Source of the DNA: Paraburkholderia humisilvae
GTDB lineage: Bacteria; Pseudomonadota; Gammaproteobacteria; Burkholderiales; Burkholderiaceae
Reading direction: 5' to 3'
Length of the DNA stretch: 64,000 nt
Assembly: GCF_902859855.1 (NCBI RefSeq)
Contig: NZ_CADIKH010000020.1
Location: forward strand, 62,001 to 126,000
The notes under the pieces are model-generated. The model ran no database searches. It worked only from the letters and a program-made list of their open reading frames with translations, and was not told the origin of the DNA. Positions 34,781 to 42,183 of the stretch are shown here, one piece after another. The translations under genes and the position numbers were made by a program. Every line of letters starts with the position of its first letter. Position 1 is the stretch's first letter.

Positions 34781-36112
34781 TCACGCGGGCACGGCTGCGG
34801 CGCCCAGCACCATTTCGTCCTGGCGGCGGCGCAGCGCGACGATTGCCGAGGCGCCGTCCACCGCGCAATTGCGGTACGTGAGCAGTTCGCCGCGCCGCAC
34901 CGGCTGCGTGACCGAGCCATGCTCGATCAGACCGCACGGCACCGCCTGCTGCGCGCGCGCATCGGCAACCGTCATCGCCCATGCGCGATACGTGTATTCG
35001 CCGATCGCATCGAGCCGCTCGCCCGGCCGCAGGTCCTTCTTCGCGACCGCGCACACTTCGACGACCGGCACCGGCAGCGGCTCCATATCGGCGCGCCCGT
35101 ACAGCACCGAACGCGCGCAGGTGAGCGGCACTTCGAGACTGGTCAGGTGATACGGCCGATAGAACGTGTAATAAGGACCCTTGCCGAGTTTCAGGTCTTC
35201 CATGCGCTCACGCAGCCGCGGATGCGCAAGTTCCGCGACAACGAACACGCCGGGTGCGACACCCTTACCGATCGTGTAATCGACGACGCCTTTGCGTGAC
35301 AGGATTCCGCCGTCCGTCTTGGGACATAGCACGGTGTGCAGCTCGTCGAGCGTCGCGCACGGGCCGTGCATGCCGGGCACGTCGGGCACCAGCCCGGTCG
35401 CGTTGCCGATCGCGGCCATTTCGACCGCGGTCTTCGAGCCGTCGACGAACTCGACGAGCATCCGCGGGTTCATATTGCGGCGCTGTGCTTCTTCGGTATA
35501 CGCATCGGGCGTCGCGTCGATATTGAGCGGATTGTTCTTGCCCTTGCCCGCCGCGACCACCGGATAGCCGAGCGCGCTGACGAACTGGATCAGCTCGATG
35601 GTCGAGCTGGGCTCATCACCCGCGCCCAGCGAATACACAACGCCAAGACGCTGCGCCTCACCCCGCAGATACGCGCCGATCGTCACGTCCGCTTCGACGT
35701 TCATCATCACCAGATGCTTGCCGTGCTCCATCGCGGCAAGGCCGATCTGCGCACCGACCGCGGGCTTGCCGGTCGCGTCGATCACGACGTCGATCAGGCC
35801 GCTCATGCAGACAAGCTGCGCGTCCTGCGTGATTGCAATGTCGCCGGCTTCGATTGCCTGCGCGAGCGCACCCGGGGTTTCGACCCGCCGATAGCCCGTA
35901 TCCGCGCCATTCGCGACCCGCACCGCCGCGCAGGCGGCATCGACACGCAGATCGGCGATCGCGCCGATCGCAAGGCCGTGCATCTGGCGCACCTGGGTGA
36001 CGATGTCCGTTCCCATTTCGCCGCTGCCGATCAGCCCGATCCGGATCGGACGGCCGCTTGCGGCGCGTTGTTCGAGGTCGGCGGCAAGGCCGCTGGGCGT
36101 GATGTTGTGCAT
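34781..36112 (-). CDS. drl: DRL-like oxidoreductase (homoserine-dehydrogenase-like fold with SAF-type C-terminus)
   Basis: The 443-residue protein starts with a Rossmann domain (GLIGSGEMGTDIV at 26-38) and carries GKHLVMMNVEADVTIG, YSLGAGDEPSS, GKGKNNPLN and DLKLGKGPYYTF. It ends in a SAF-like beta domain (PGERLDAIGEYTYRAW). As far as I remember it, this closely follows the sequence of Brucella DRL, the alternative enzyme that converts 1-deoxy-D-xylulose 5-phosphate to 2-C-methyl-D-erythritol 4-phosphate with NADPH. Here its setting is catabolic (PTS plus acyl-CoA-forming dehydrogenase), so the reverse oxidation is proposed. The start at 36112 has GGAG 8 nt upstream. Other dehydrogenase activities on polyol phosphates remain possible. 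Confidence 0.75.
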   Translation of the reverse strand: MHNITPSGLAADLEQRAASGRPIRIGLIGSGEMGTDIVTQVRQMHGLAIGAIADLRVDAACAAVRVANGADTGYRRVETPGALAQAIEAGDIAITQDAQLVCMSGLIDVVIDATGKPAVGAQIGLAAMEHGKHLVMMNVEADVTIGAYLRGEAQRLGVVYSLGAGDEPSSTIELIQFVSALGYPVVAAGKGKNNPLNIDATPDAYTEEAQRRNMNPRMLVEFVDGSKTAVEMAAIGNATGLVPDVPGMHGPCATLDELHTVLCPKTDGGILSRKGVVDYTIGKGVAPGVFVVAELAHPRLRERMEDLKLGKGPYYTFYRPYHLTSLEVPLTCARSVLYGRADMEPLPVPVVEVCAVAKKDLRPGERLDAIGEYTYRAWAMTVADARAQQAVPCGLIEHGSVTQPVRRGELLTYRNCAVDGASAIVALRRRQDEMVLGAAAVPA

Positions 36113-36494
36113 GAACATGTCTCCGATGAGTCGATCGATCGGTCCTGCGAAACACGGGGTGCGAAATACGACTGTCCTCGACGCCTGCCTCGACGCCTGC
36201 CTCGGCACTTTTGTATTTTATGTTATCAGTTTGTTCACGAAAGGGACAAGGCCGTCCATGCGGAAAATGACGTGACGCTGGTCGGGACTAACCCCTGGAT
36301 GCGGACGAGAGCGCGCGCATTGATCCCGCGTACGGCGGCCACGCGCGGTCGCGATGTCGTGCAAAAAAGATCAGAAACGGAGCGTGAATCAGCGGAGGAA
36401 GGACGCAGCGGCATGGGCCCCGGCGGCAGCGGCGGCGACATGCTGGAAAGCGGATCGCTCCGCCTTGAGTGTTGGTGTTGGTGTTGGCGTTGTC
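36113..36494. other. Intergenic region before the DRL-E1-E2 operon
   Basis: This 382-base gap has no supportable gene. It holds the candidate promoter and regulator site given separately, and a 12-bp direct repeat (CGACGCCTGCCT, two copies near 36,180-36,205) in the leader. Close to the regulator's stop codon is a short TTGGTG tandem repeat. Confidence 0.6.
36220..36249 (-). promoter_or_regulatory. Candidate sigma-70 promoter of the DRL-E1-E2 operon with embedded regulator site
   Basis: On the minus strand, TTGTCC and TAACAT are separated by 18 bp, 108 bases upstream of the DRL start. The spacer contains TGAACAAACTG (36227-36237), the motif shared with sites upstream of gutM and beside the SorC-family gene. 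A regulator bound there would block or reposition RNA polymerase. Confidence 0.45.
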
Positions 36495-37484
36495 CTAAGC
36501 GCCGCCGGACAGCTTCAGCACGTCTTTCGCGGTGTATTCGTCGGTGATCAGCACCGTCGGCTTGAGCAGCTTCAGCGCGCCGGCCAGTGCATGAACCTTG
36601 CTTGCGCCGCCGGCCGCCAGCACCCGCACCGGTACTTTTTTGATGATCTCGAGCGGCACCGACATCACGCGCTGGTTGATCGGGTGGTCAACGAGCTTGC
36701 CGTTCGCGTCGAAGAAATTGAACAGCATGTCGCCGACCGCGCCCGCCTTCACGACCGACGCGCGGTCCGCATTCGTGATGAACTTCGATTGATGCGAGGT
36801 CTGGTCCGCACCGGTCCCCGCGGCGCCGAGCAGTACCGCGTCGAGCGATTTCGCGAGTTCGAAAATATCCGCGAGACCGCAGCGTTCGATCAGCGTCTGG
36901 CGCGTCGCCGCGCTATCGACGAGCAGCGGCGCGGTCATCAGATAGCAATCCGCCTGAAACAGCGTCGCGAGCCGCCATGCAAATTCGGCCGGATTGAACT
37001 TGCGCGCCTTGATAATGCCGCCAAGCAGCGACACGATCGACAGCCGGTCGACCGCGCGCTCCTCGATAAACCCGAGCGCGCTGACCAGTGTACGACCCCA
37101 ACCCACACCGATGCGCATGTCCGCGCGCACCAGCGACGATACGTAGGCGCCGGTCGCCGCCGCGATCGGCAAGGTCGCATCGGCGCCGCGCGCGGACAGC
37201 GGCACGACGATCGCCTCGTTGATATTGAAGCGGCTCTCGAGCAGACGCTCCGCCTCGACGCACTCAGCGAGGCGATCGCCGATCGTGATCTTCACCTCGT
37301 TGCGTTCACGCGCGGCGGCGAGCAGGCGGACCACCGTCACGCGTCCGACCCCAAGCTTCTGCGCGATTTCGTTCTGCGTCATTTCCTCGACGTAGTACAT
37401 CCATGCGGCGCGCAAACGCAAACGCCGGCTCGGATTCTGCTCGTCGGTTTCAACGCTGGCAGCGGAAGTATTCGCCTTCGGCAA
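36495..37484 (-). CDS. SorC-family transcriptional regulator
   Basis: The 329-residue protein has an N-terminal helix-turn-helix (MTQNEIAQKLGVGRVTVVRLL, about 35-55) and a C-terminal SorC sugar-phosphate-binding domain with IGVGWGRTL, SLLGGI, ADCYLMTAPL and VRVLAAGGASKVHAL. SorC regulators typically sense phosphorylated sugars or polyols made by the pathway they control. The start is TTG at 37484 with GGAG 6 nt upstream. It lies beside the DRL/E1/E2/PTS genes and is their likely regulator. The inducer is probably a pathway intermediate such as a pentitol-type phosphate. Confidence 0.88.
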   Translation of the reverse strand: MPKANTSAASVETDEQNPSRRLRLRAAWMYYVEEMTQNEIAQKLGVGRVTVVRLLAAARERNEVKITIGDRLAECVEAERLLESRFNINEAIVVPLSARGADATLPIAAATGAYVSSLVRADMRIGVGWGRTLVSALGFIEERAVDRLSIVSLLGGIIKARKFNPAEFAWRLATLFQADCYLMTAPLLVDSAATRQTLIERCGLADIFELAKSLDAVLLGAAGTGADQTSHQSKFITNADRASVVKAGAVGDMLFNFFDANGKLVDHPINQRVMSVPLEIIKKVPVRVLAAGGASKVHALAGALKLLKPTVLITDEYTAKDVLKLSGGA

Positions 37485-37520
37485 GCTCGGCTCCTATCAT
37501 TAAAAAGTCGGCATCGACGC

Positions 37521-37530
37521 TGAACAGTTG
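37521..37530 (+). promoter_or_regulatory. Candidate SorC-regulator site in the divergent region
   Basis: TGAACAGTTG lies 37 bases upstream of the regulator's start codon, between it and the rightward hypothetical gene. It matches the gutM-upstream site in nine of ten positions. Next to it TCAAA and TTTGA form an inverted repeat with 9-nt spacing. Autoregulation is inferred. Confidence 0.4.
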
Positions 37531-37639
37531 TGCTATCTTAACTTCAAATGTTTCACGTTTGAGGCTTCTTCACCGCGATCGCATTACCCGGCTTTCGTCA
37601 GCTCGGCGGATTCATCCGGGTCAGACCATCGAGACAGCC

Positions 37640-38518
37640 ATGGAGACGAAATCGCTGCTGCCGCAGCAACTCTCCCGAGACATCAGCCAGCTTGGCATCG
37701 CGCTGAAAGACTGCGCGAGGCAGTTGCGCTATGCGGCTCGCAACGTGCCGGGCCCGCTGCGCGGCGCAGGGTCCGGCGCGTCGCACGCTGCGCATCCGGC
37801 GCCCGCGCGGCTCGCGTTGCCACTGCCCTCGCTCTCTCCGCTGTCGCTCGAATCGGTCGCGCATCTCGCCGACGATCTGCTCGAAAGCGCCGAATCGTTT
37901 GCCGGCCACGCGGTGCCGCCGCTGCAGGACCATTGGAAGTCGCCGGTGCCGCTTGCGTCGCTCACCACGTATCTCGGCGCATCCAGCGGCGATACGAAAG
38001 CGCAGCGCAAATTCTCGATGTCCTACTACGCAGCCGCCAAGCGGATGATCATGCAATGCGGCGCAACCGACGTGCTGATCTTCGAACATCGCGTCAGCCA
38101 CGCGCTCGATCATGCGCGCGCCGCGCTGGCGAGCGCCCGCGAACCTTCGATCCAGTCTTCGTTCGCGGGCGGCACGACTGCGGTGAGCGCACTCGCGCGG
38201 CCGTGCGCGCAGCTTGCGGCGTCGCTGATCGACCTGCAACCCGTCCGCAGCACGCGCTTCGATACGCTGCCCGACGTCAGCGCACCATGGTGGCTCGTCA
38301 CCGAGCCGAACACGTACGTGTTCCTGATGCTGACGGTCGCGTCGCTATGCAAGGAAACCTGTCCGAACGGCATCGTCACCGAGCCTGACGCGGTGCTGCG
38401 CTTTTTCGCCGATGTGATCGGCGCGCGCGAAACGGCATTGCGGACCGCATTGAAAGAGCATGACCGGGTCAGTGCGCTCGCTGCGGAAATCGGCCATATC
38501 GTTTCGCATCTGTACTGA
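37640..38518 (+). CDS. Hypothetical protein (292 aa)
   Basis: The product runs from METKSLLPQQLSR to IGHIVSHLY. It is helix-rich, Ala-rich and without signal peptide or strong membrane helices; a Pro-rich stretch (about 50-75) separates a short N-terminal helical region from the main part. Notable segments are KFSMSYYAAAKRMIMQCGATDVLIFEHRV and WWLVTEPNTYVFLMLTV. I do not recognise the family. The next gene, also unknown, follows after 63 bases on the same strand, so they form a likely pair. It diverges from the SorC-family gene, but nothing ties it to polyol metabolism. Confidence 0.7.
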   Translation: METKSLLPQQLSRDISQLGIALKDCARQLRYAARNVPGPLRGAGSGASHAAHPAPARLALPLPSLSPLSLESVAHLADDLLESAESFAGHAVPPLQDHWKSPVPLASLTTYLGASSGDTKAQRKFSMSYYAAAKRMIMQCGATDVLIFEHRVSHALDHARAALASAREPSIQSSFAGGTTAVSALARPCAQLAASLIDLQPVRSTRFDTLPDVSAPWWLVTEPNTYVFLMLTVASLCKETCPNGIVTEPDAVLRFFADVIGARETALRTALKEHDRVSALAAEIGHIVSHLY

Positions 38519-38581
38519 TTACCGACTCACTCATTCGCTGATCGCTGGACGCGGGCCCGCCTGCCCGCAAAGGAGCCGCGC

Positions 38582-39250
38582 ATGTTTCAGGCGCCGCGCA
38601 ACAGCCACGTGCAGCCGCCACGCGCGTGGGAGCACGTGCAGAAATTGACGTTATGCCGCCAGTTGCTGCAGCAATGCTGCGACGAGTATGGCGCGCGTCA
38701 CGGTATCCGCCTCGAGATCGACAGCCGCCAGTTCACGGCGGCCTTCTTTGCATGGATCGATGCGGTCGCCCATAACGACGACTATCGTCAACGCAACCCG
38801 CGTGACTTTTTCCAGTTCGCGTATGGCGTGCTGCTGCGCGATCTGCTGCACGAAAAGGCCGTACGGATCGTGCAAAACCCGGTCGAAGACCCGCTCGAAA
38901 ACCCGCCGGGGAATCCGGTCACGCATGCGGCCGGGCATCGGGCCGCGCAGCCGCCGTCGCCGGACGATCTCGCACACTGGTGGCCGGCCGGCTACATGCT
39001 CACGTACTTCTGCATCGGCATGTTGAAGCGCACCGTGCGCGAAGAATGCGGACTGTCGCTGGAACCGGCGGATGCGCTGTCGCAACCGGCGGTATGGCAG
39101 TCGTTTCGCGAGAACATCGTCGAGGAGCCGGGGCTCGCGATCGCGTACTTCGACAAGTTCATGGGCATCGAACCGAACTGGCGTGAACCCGGGTTCGTCG
39201 CGAACCGGCCCGGCTCCGCACGGCCGTTGAAAAGCGTACGGCCGGTGTAA
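38582..39250 (+). CDS. Hypothetical protein (222 aa)
   Basis: An excellent site (AAAGGAG, 7 nt before the ATG) supports this start. The product contains LCRQLLQQCCDEYGARHGI, RNPRDFFQFAYGVLLRDLLH and, after a Pro-rich insert (about 98-125), HWWPAGYMLTYFCIGMLKRTV. The conserved-looking aromatic and acidic residues suggest a folded soluble protein of unknown role. It is paired with the 292-residue gene upstream. No family recognised. Confidence 0.7.
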   Translation: MFQAPRNSHVQPPRAWEHVQKLTLCRQLLQQCCDEYGARHGIRLEIDSRQFTAAFFAWIDAVAHNDDYRQRNPRDFFQFAYGVLLRDLLHEKAVRIVQNPVEDPLENPPGNPVTHAAGHRAAQPPSPDDLAHWWPAGYMLTYFCIGMLKRTVREECGLSLEPADALSQPAVWQSFRENIVEEPGLAIAYFDKFMGIEPNWREPGFVANRPGSARPLKSVRPV

Positions 39251-39304
39251 GCCATCCTTCGTGCGGCGCGCGCGGCCAATGCGCGCGCTGCTAACCCACC
39301 ACGT

Positions 39305-41698
39305 TCAGGCCAACGCCGCTTTCAGGCGTTCTCCCGCCAGCGGCATATCGCGTATCCGCGCCCCGGTTGCATCGGCGATCGCATTGGCGAGCACCGCGGC
39401 AGCCGGTCCCTGTGCCGCTTCGCCGACACCGAGAAACGGCAGCCCCGGCCGGTCGATCAGATGCACGTCGACGCGTTTGGGCACCGACGAAAAGCGCATG
39501 ATCGGATACGCGCTCCAGTCGAAGCTCGTGATGCGTCGCGTGTCGAACGTGGTCGCTTCGTAGAGCGTCCAGCTGCTCGTCTGCAGAATGCCGCCTTCGA
39601 CCTGATTGCGCACGCCGTCCGGATTCACGATCTGCCCGCAGTCGACGGCCGCGACCGCGCGTTCGATATCGACGCGGCCGGTATCGTGGTCGACGGTGAT
39701 CTCGATCGCAATCGCGCAATACGCCATCAGATTCTTGTACTTCGCAAACGCGAAACCGACGCCGCGCGATTGGCCGCCCACGCCCGCACGTGCCGCCGCC
39801 GCGCGCGGCACACGCTTTTGCCAGCCAAAGCGCTGCGCGGCGAGCTGGATCACATCGCGTGCGCGCGGATCGTCGAGATGCTTGAGACGGAACTCGACCG
39901 GATCGGCCTGCGCGGCAAGCGCGAGCTCATCCATCAGGCTCTCGATCGCGAAGATGTTCATATGTGCGCCCAGCGAGCGCATCGCCGACACGCGAATCGG
40001 CATGTCTGGAATGAAATGGTGCTGCACATGCATGTTCGGCACGCGATACAGCGGAATGCTGTTGCGATCTCCGCCGCCTTCGGGCATCGGAATCGGCTTG
40101 GGCGGCGCCGGTGTAAACGGTTGCGCGAGCAACTGCGCCGACAACAGGCGGCCTGCGTTTTCGATCCGGTTATTGTGCGTGTTGCTCCATAGCTCATAGC
40201 GCCAGTCGACGATCGTGCCGTTCGCATCGAGCGAGACGGTGGCATGCGTCGTCATCGCCGGGCCGAACGGCTCCCAGGTGTGTTCCTGCTCGCGCATAAG
40301 CTGCACGCGTATCGTGCGGCCGGGCAACGCACGCGCGATCAGCGCGGCATCGCCGGCGACGTCGTCCGCGCCATTGTGACCGTAGCAGCCGGAGCCTTCG
40401 ACGTGAATGCAGCGCACCTGGTCCTTCCGCAAGGACAGCATCTCCGCGATCCCCGCGCGCAACGGAAAGACGCCTTGCGTATGCGACCACACGGTCAGCG
40501 AGCCATGGTCGAAACGCGCCAGTGCGCACGACGGGCCAATCGACCCGTGCGTCATATACGGCTTGCTGTAGCGCACCTCGAGCGTGCGCGCAGCGGGCGC
40601 GGCATCGCCGGTCTGATCGGCGACCTTGATTTCTTGCGCGGGCAGCTTCATCAGCGTTTCGTGGATCGTCGCCGGATCCGGCAGCGGTGGACCCGCGTGC
40701 CATTGCGCGGCAGCCATCAGCTCGCGCATCGCGACGATCGCGCGCCATTCGTCGTCGGCGACCACCGCCAGATAGCTGCCGTCGCGCACGACCTTCAATA
40801 CGCCCGGCAATCGCTCGATGCGCGCGCCGTCGACCGACGCGAGCGTCGCGCCATACGCGGGCGGGCGCACGACGCGTGCGTGCACCATGCCAGGCAGCCG
40901 CATATCCTGGATATAGCTCTCGCCGCCGGTCACCTTGCCCGGAATGTCCACGCGCTGCAGCGTGCGGCCCACGACGCGAAACTGCGCGGGCGGCTTCAGC
41001 GGTACGCCAGGCTGCGCGGCGCGGTGCAGGTTGGTGCCGCGTACCGCGTCGCCGTACGACAGACGGCGGCCGTCCGCTGCGACGATCTCGCCGCCTTGCG
41101 TGGTGAGCGTCGCCGCATCGACATGCAGTTGCGCGGCGGCGCTTTGCAGCAGCAGCGCGCGCACCTGCGCGGCGGCATTGAAAATCGCCGTGCCGCTATC
41201 GGCGACCGAATGGCTGCCGGCCGTGTAACCTTCGTTCGGCGTTTCGCCGGTGTCGGCGGTGATCAGCGTGACGGCGTGCGGCTCGATATCGAGCTGTTCG
41301 GCCGCGAGTTGCAGAAACGCGGTGCGAATGCCGGTGCCGAGTTCCGCCTTGCCGGTGCATACCGTCACTTTGCCCGCGGGGTCGATGCGAATCCATGCGT
41401 CGAGTTCCGGCGTCGTCTTCAGGCTGCCTGGCAGTTGCGGGGCGGTCGCGGTGAAGGTCCCCGCTTCGGTCGTGGTCGTGTTCTGCGCAAAGGCGTCGCG
41501 CGGCCGCGGCAGCAGCGTGAAGCTGACGACTAGCGCGCCCGCCGTCAGGAAGCGGCGACGGCCGGCATCGGGCACCGTGTCACGCGGCGCGTCCTGCGAG
41601 CGGCGCAGCGCAACCGGCGCCGCATCGGGTGTCGCGTCCGGCCTCGCATCCGGCCTCGCATCCGGTATCTTTACGCGGTCCAATCCGCCGTCGTTCAT
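39305..41698 (-). CDS. Molybdopterin-binding subunit, xanthine-dehydrogenase family (isoquinoline 1-oxidoreductase beta-like)
   Basis: The 797-residue protein is the large subunit of a periplasmic molybdenum hydroxylase. A Tat signal lies at about residues 46-65 (RRRFLTAGALVVSF), after an unusual Asp/Arg/Pro/Ala repeat. Family blocks include KAELGTGIRTAF, GYTAGSHSV, DIPGKVTGGESYI, GSGCYGHNGADDVAGDAAL, MRSLGAHMNIFAIES, and near the end FLGVGEAAQGPAAAVLANAI with the catalytic Glu. It would hydroxylate an aldehyde or N-heterocycle and pass electrons to the 2Fe-2S subunit. Its start overlaps that gene's stop by 4 nt. The substrate is unknown. Confidence 0.88.
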   Translation of the reverse strand: MNDGGLDRVKIPDARPDARPDATPDAAPVALRRSQDAPRDTVPDAGRRRFLTAGALVVSFTLLPRPRDAFAQNTTTTEAGTFTATAPQLPGSLKTTPELDAWIRIDPAGKVTVCTGKAELGTGIRTAFLQLAAEQLDIEPHAVTLITADTGETPNEGYTAGSHSVADSGTAIFNAAAQVRALLLQSAAAQLHVDAATLTTQGGEIVAADGRRLSYGDAVRGTNLHRAAQPGVPLKPPAQFRVVGRTLQRVDIPGKVTGGESYIQDMRLPGMVHARVVRPPAYGATLASVDGARIERLPGVLKVVRDGSYLAVVADDEWRAIVAMRELMAAAQWHAGPPLPDPATIHETLMKLPAQEIKVADQTGDAAPAARTLEVRYSKPYMTHGSIGPSCALARFDHGSLTVWSHTQGVFPLRAGIAEMLSLRKDQVRCIHVEGSGCYGHNGADDVAGDAALIARALPGRTIRVQLMREQEHTWEPFGPAMTTHATVSLDANGTIVDWRYELWSNTHNNRIENAGRLLSAQLLAQPFTPAPPKPIPMPEGGGDRNSIPLYRVPNMHVQHHFIPDMPIRVSAMRSLGAHMNIFAIESLMDELALAAQADPVEFRLKHLDDPRARDVIQLAAQRFGWQKRVPRAAAARAGVGGQSRGVGFAFAKYKNLMAYCAIAIEITVDHDTGRVDIERAVAAVDCGQIVNPDGVRNQVEGGILQTSSWTLYEATTFDTRRITSFDWSAYPIMRFSSVPKRVDVHLIDRPGLPFLGVGEAAQGPAAAVLANAIADATGARIRDMPLAGERLKAALA
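41628..41666. repeat. 12-bp tandem repeat in the molybdoenzyme N-terminus
   Basis: Units close to GCCTCGCATCCG occur twice exactly (41641, 41653) with a degenerate preceding copy. They encode a repeated Pro-Asp-Ala-Arg sequence ahead of the Tat signal. The period keeps the reading frame. Confidence 0.7.
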
Positions 41699-42183
41699 GA
41701 TTGCACTCCCGCAGCCGCGCGCTGCGCGCTCGCATCGGATGCCGCTTGCCGGATCGCCGCGACAATCCGCATATGCGTGCCGCAGCGGCACAGATTCGGC
41801 TGCAGATGCTGGCGAATCTGTTCGTCGGTCGGTGCGCTCACGCGCTCGAGCAAGGCCTGCGCGCGCATGACCATCCCGGCGATGCAGTAGCCGCACTGCG
41901 CGGCCTGCTGCTCGATAAACGCGCGCTGCAGCGGCCCCGGATGCTCGAGACTGCCGAGCCCCTCGATCGTGCGCACCGCGCGCTCGCCGCACGCGGCGAC
42001 CGGCAGCAGGCACGAGAACACCGGCTCATCACCGACGATCACCGTGCAAGCACCGCACTGTCCCAGACCGCAGCCGAACTTCGCGCCATTCAGTTGCAAC
42101 TGGTTGCGCAGCACATAGAGCAGCGGCGTCGACGGATCGACATCGACGGTATGGCGCACCTGATTGACGGTCAGCGTAATCAT
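41695..42183 (-). CDS. 2Fe-2S subunit of the molybdenum hydroxylase
   Basis: The 162-residue protein has the two iron-sulphur cluster motifs of the small subunit of these enzymes. The plant-type cluster uses Cys38, 43, 46 and 58 (GCGLGQCGAC...C), and the second uses QCGYC and CRCGTH. It carries electrons from the molybdopterin subunit to the triheme cytochrome. Stop and start codons overlap (ATGA) with both neighbours, so the three subunits are translationally coupled. It has no signal of its own and would be exported together with the Tat-bearing large subunit. Confidence 0.92.
   Translation of the reverse strand: MITLTVNQVRHTVDVDPSTPLLYVLRNQLQLNGAKFGCGLGQCGACTVIVGDEPVFSCLLPVAACGERAVRTIEGLGSLEHPGPLQRAFIEQQAAQCGYCIAGMVMRAQALLERVSAPTDEQIRQHLQPNLCRCGTHMRIVAAIRQAASDASAQRAAAGVQS

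Noticed and set aside
36180..36205. Two-copy 12-bp repeat considered as a CRISPR or iteron fragment
   Set aside because: Only two adjacent copies without spacers, and no replication or cas genes nearby.
36235..36441. A 68-codon minus-strand frame between the regulator and the DRL-like gene
   Set aside because: It covers the candidate promoter, has no ribosome site and no recognisable sequence.
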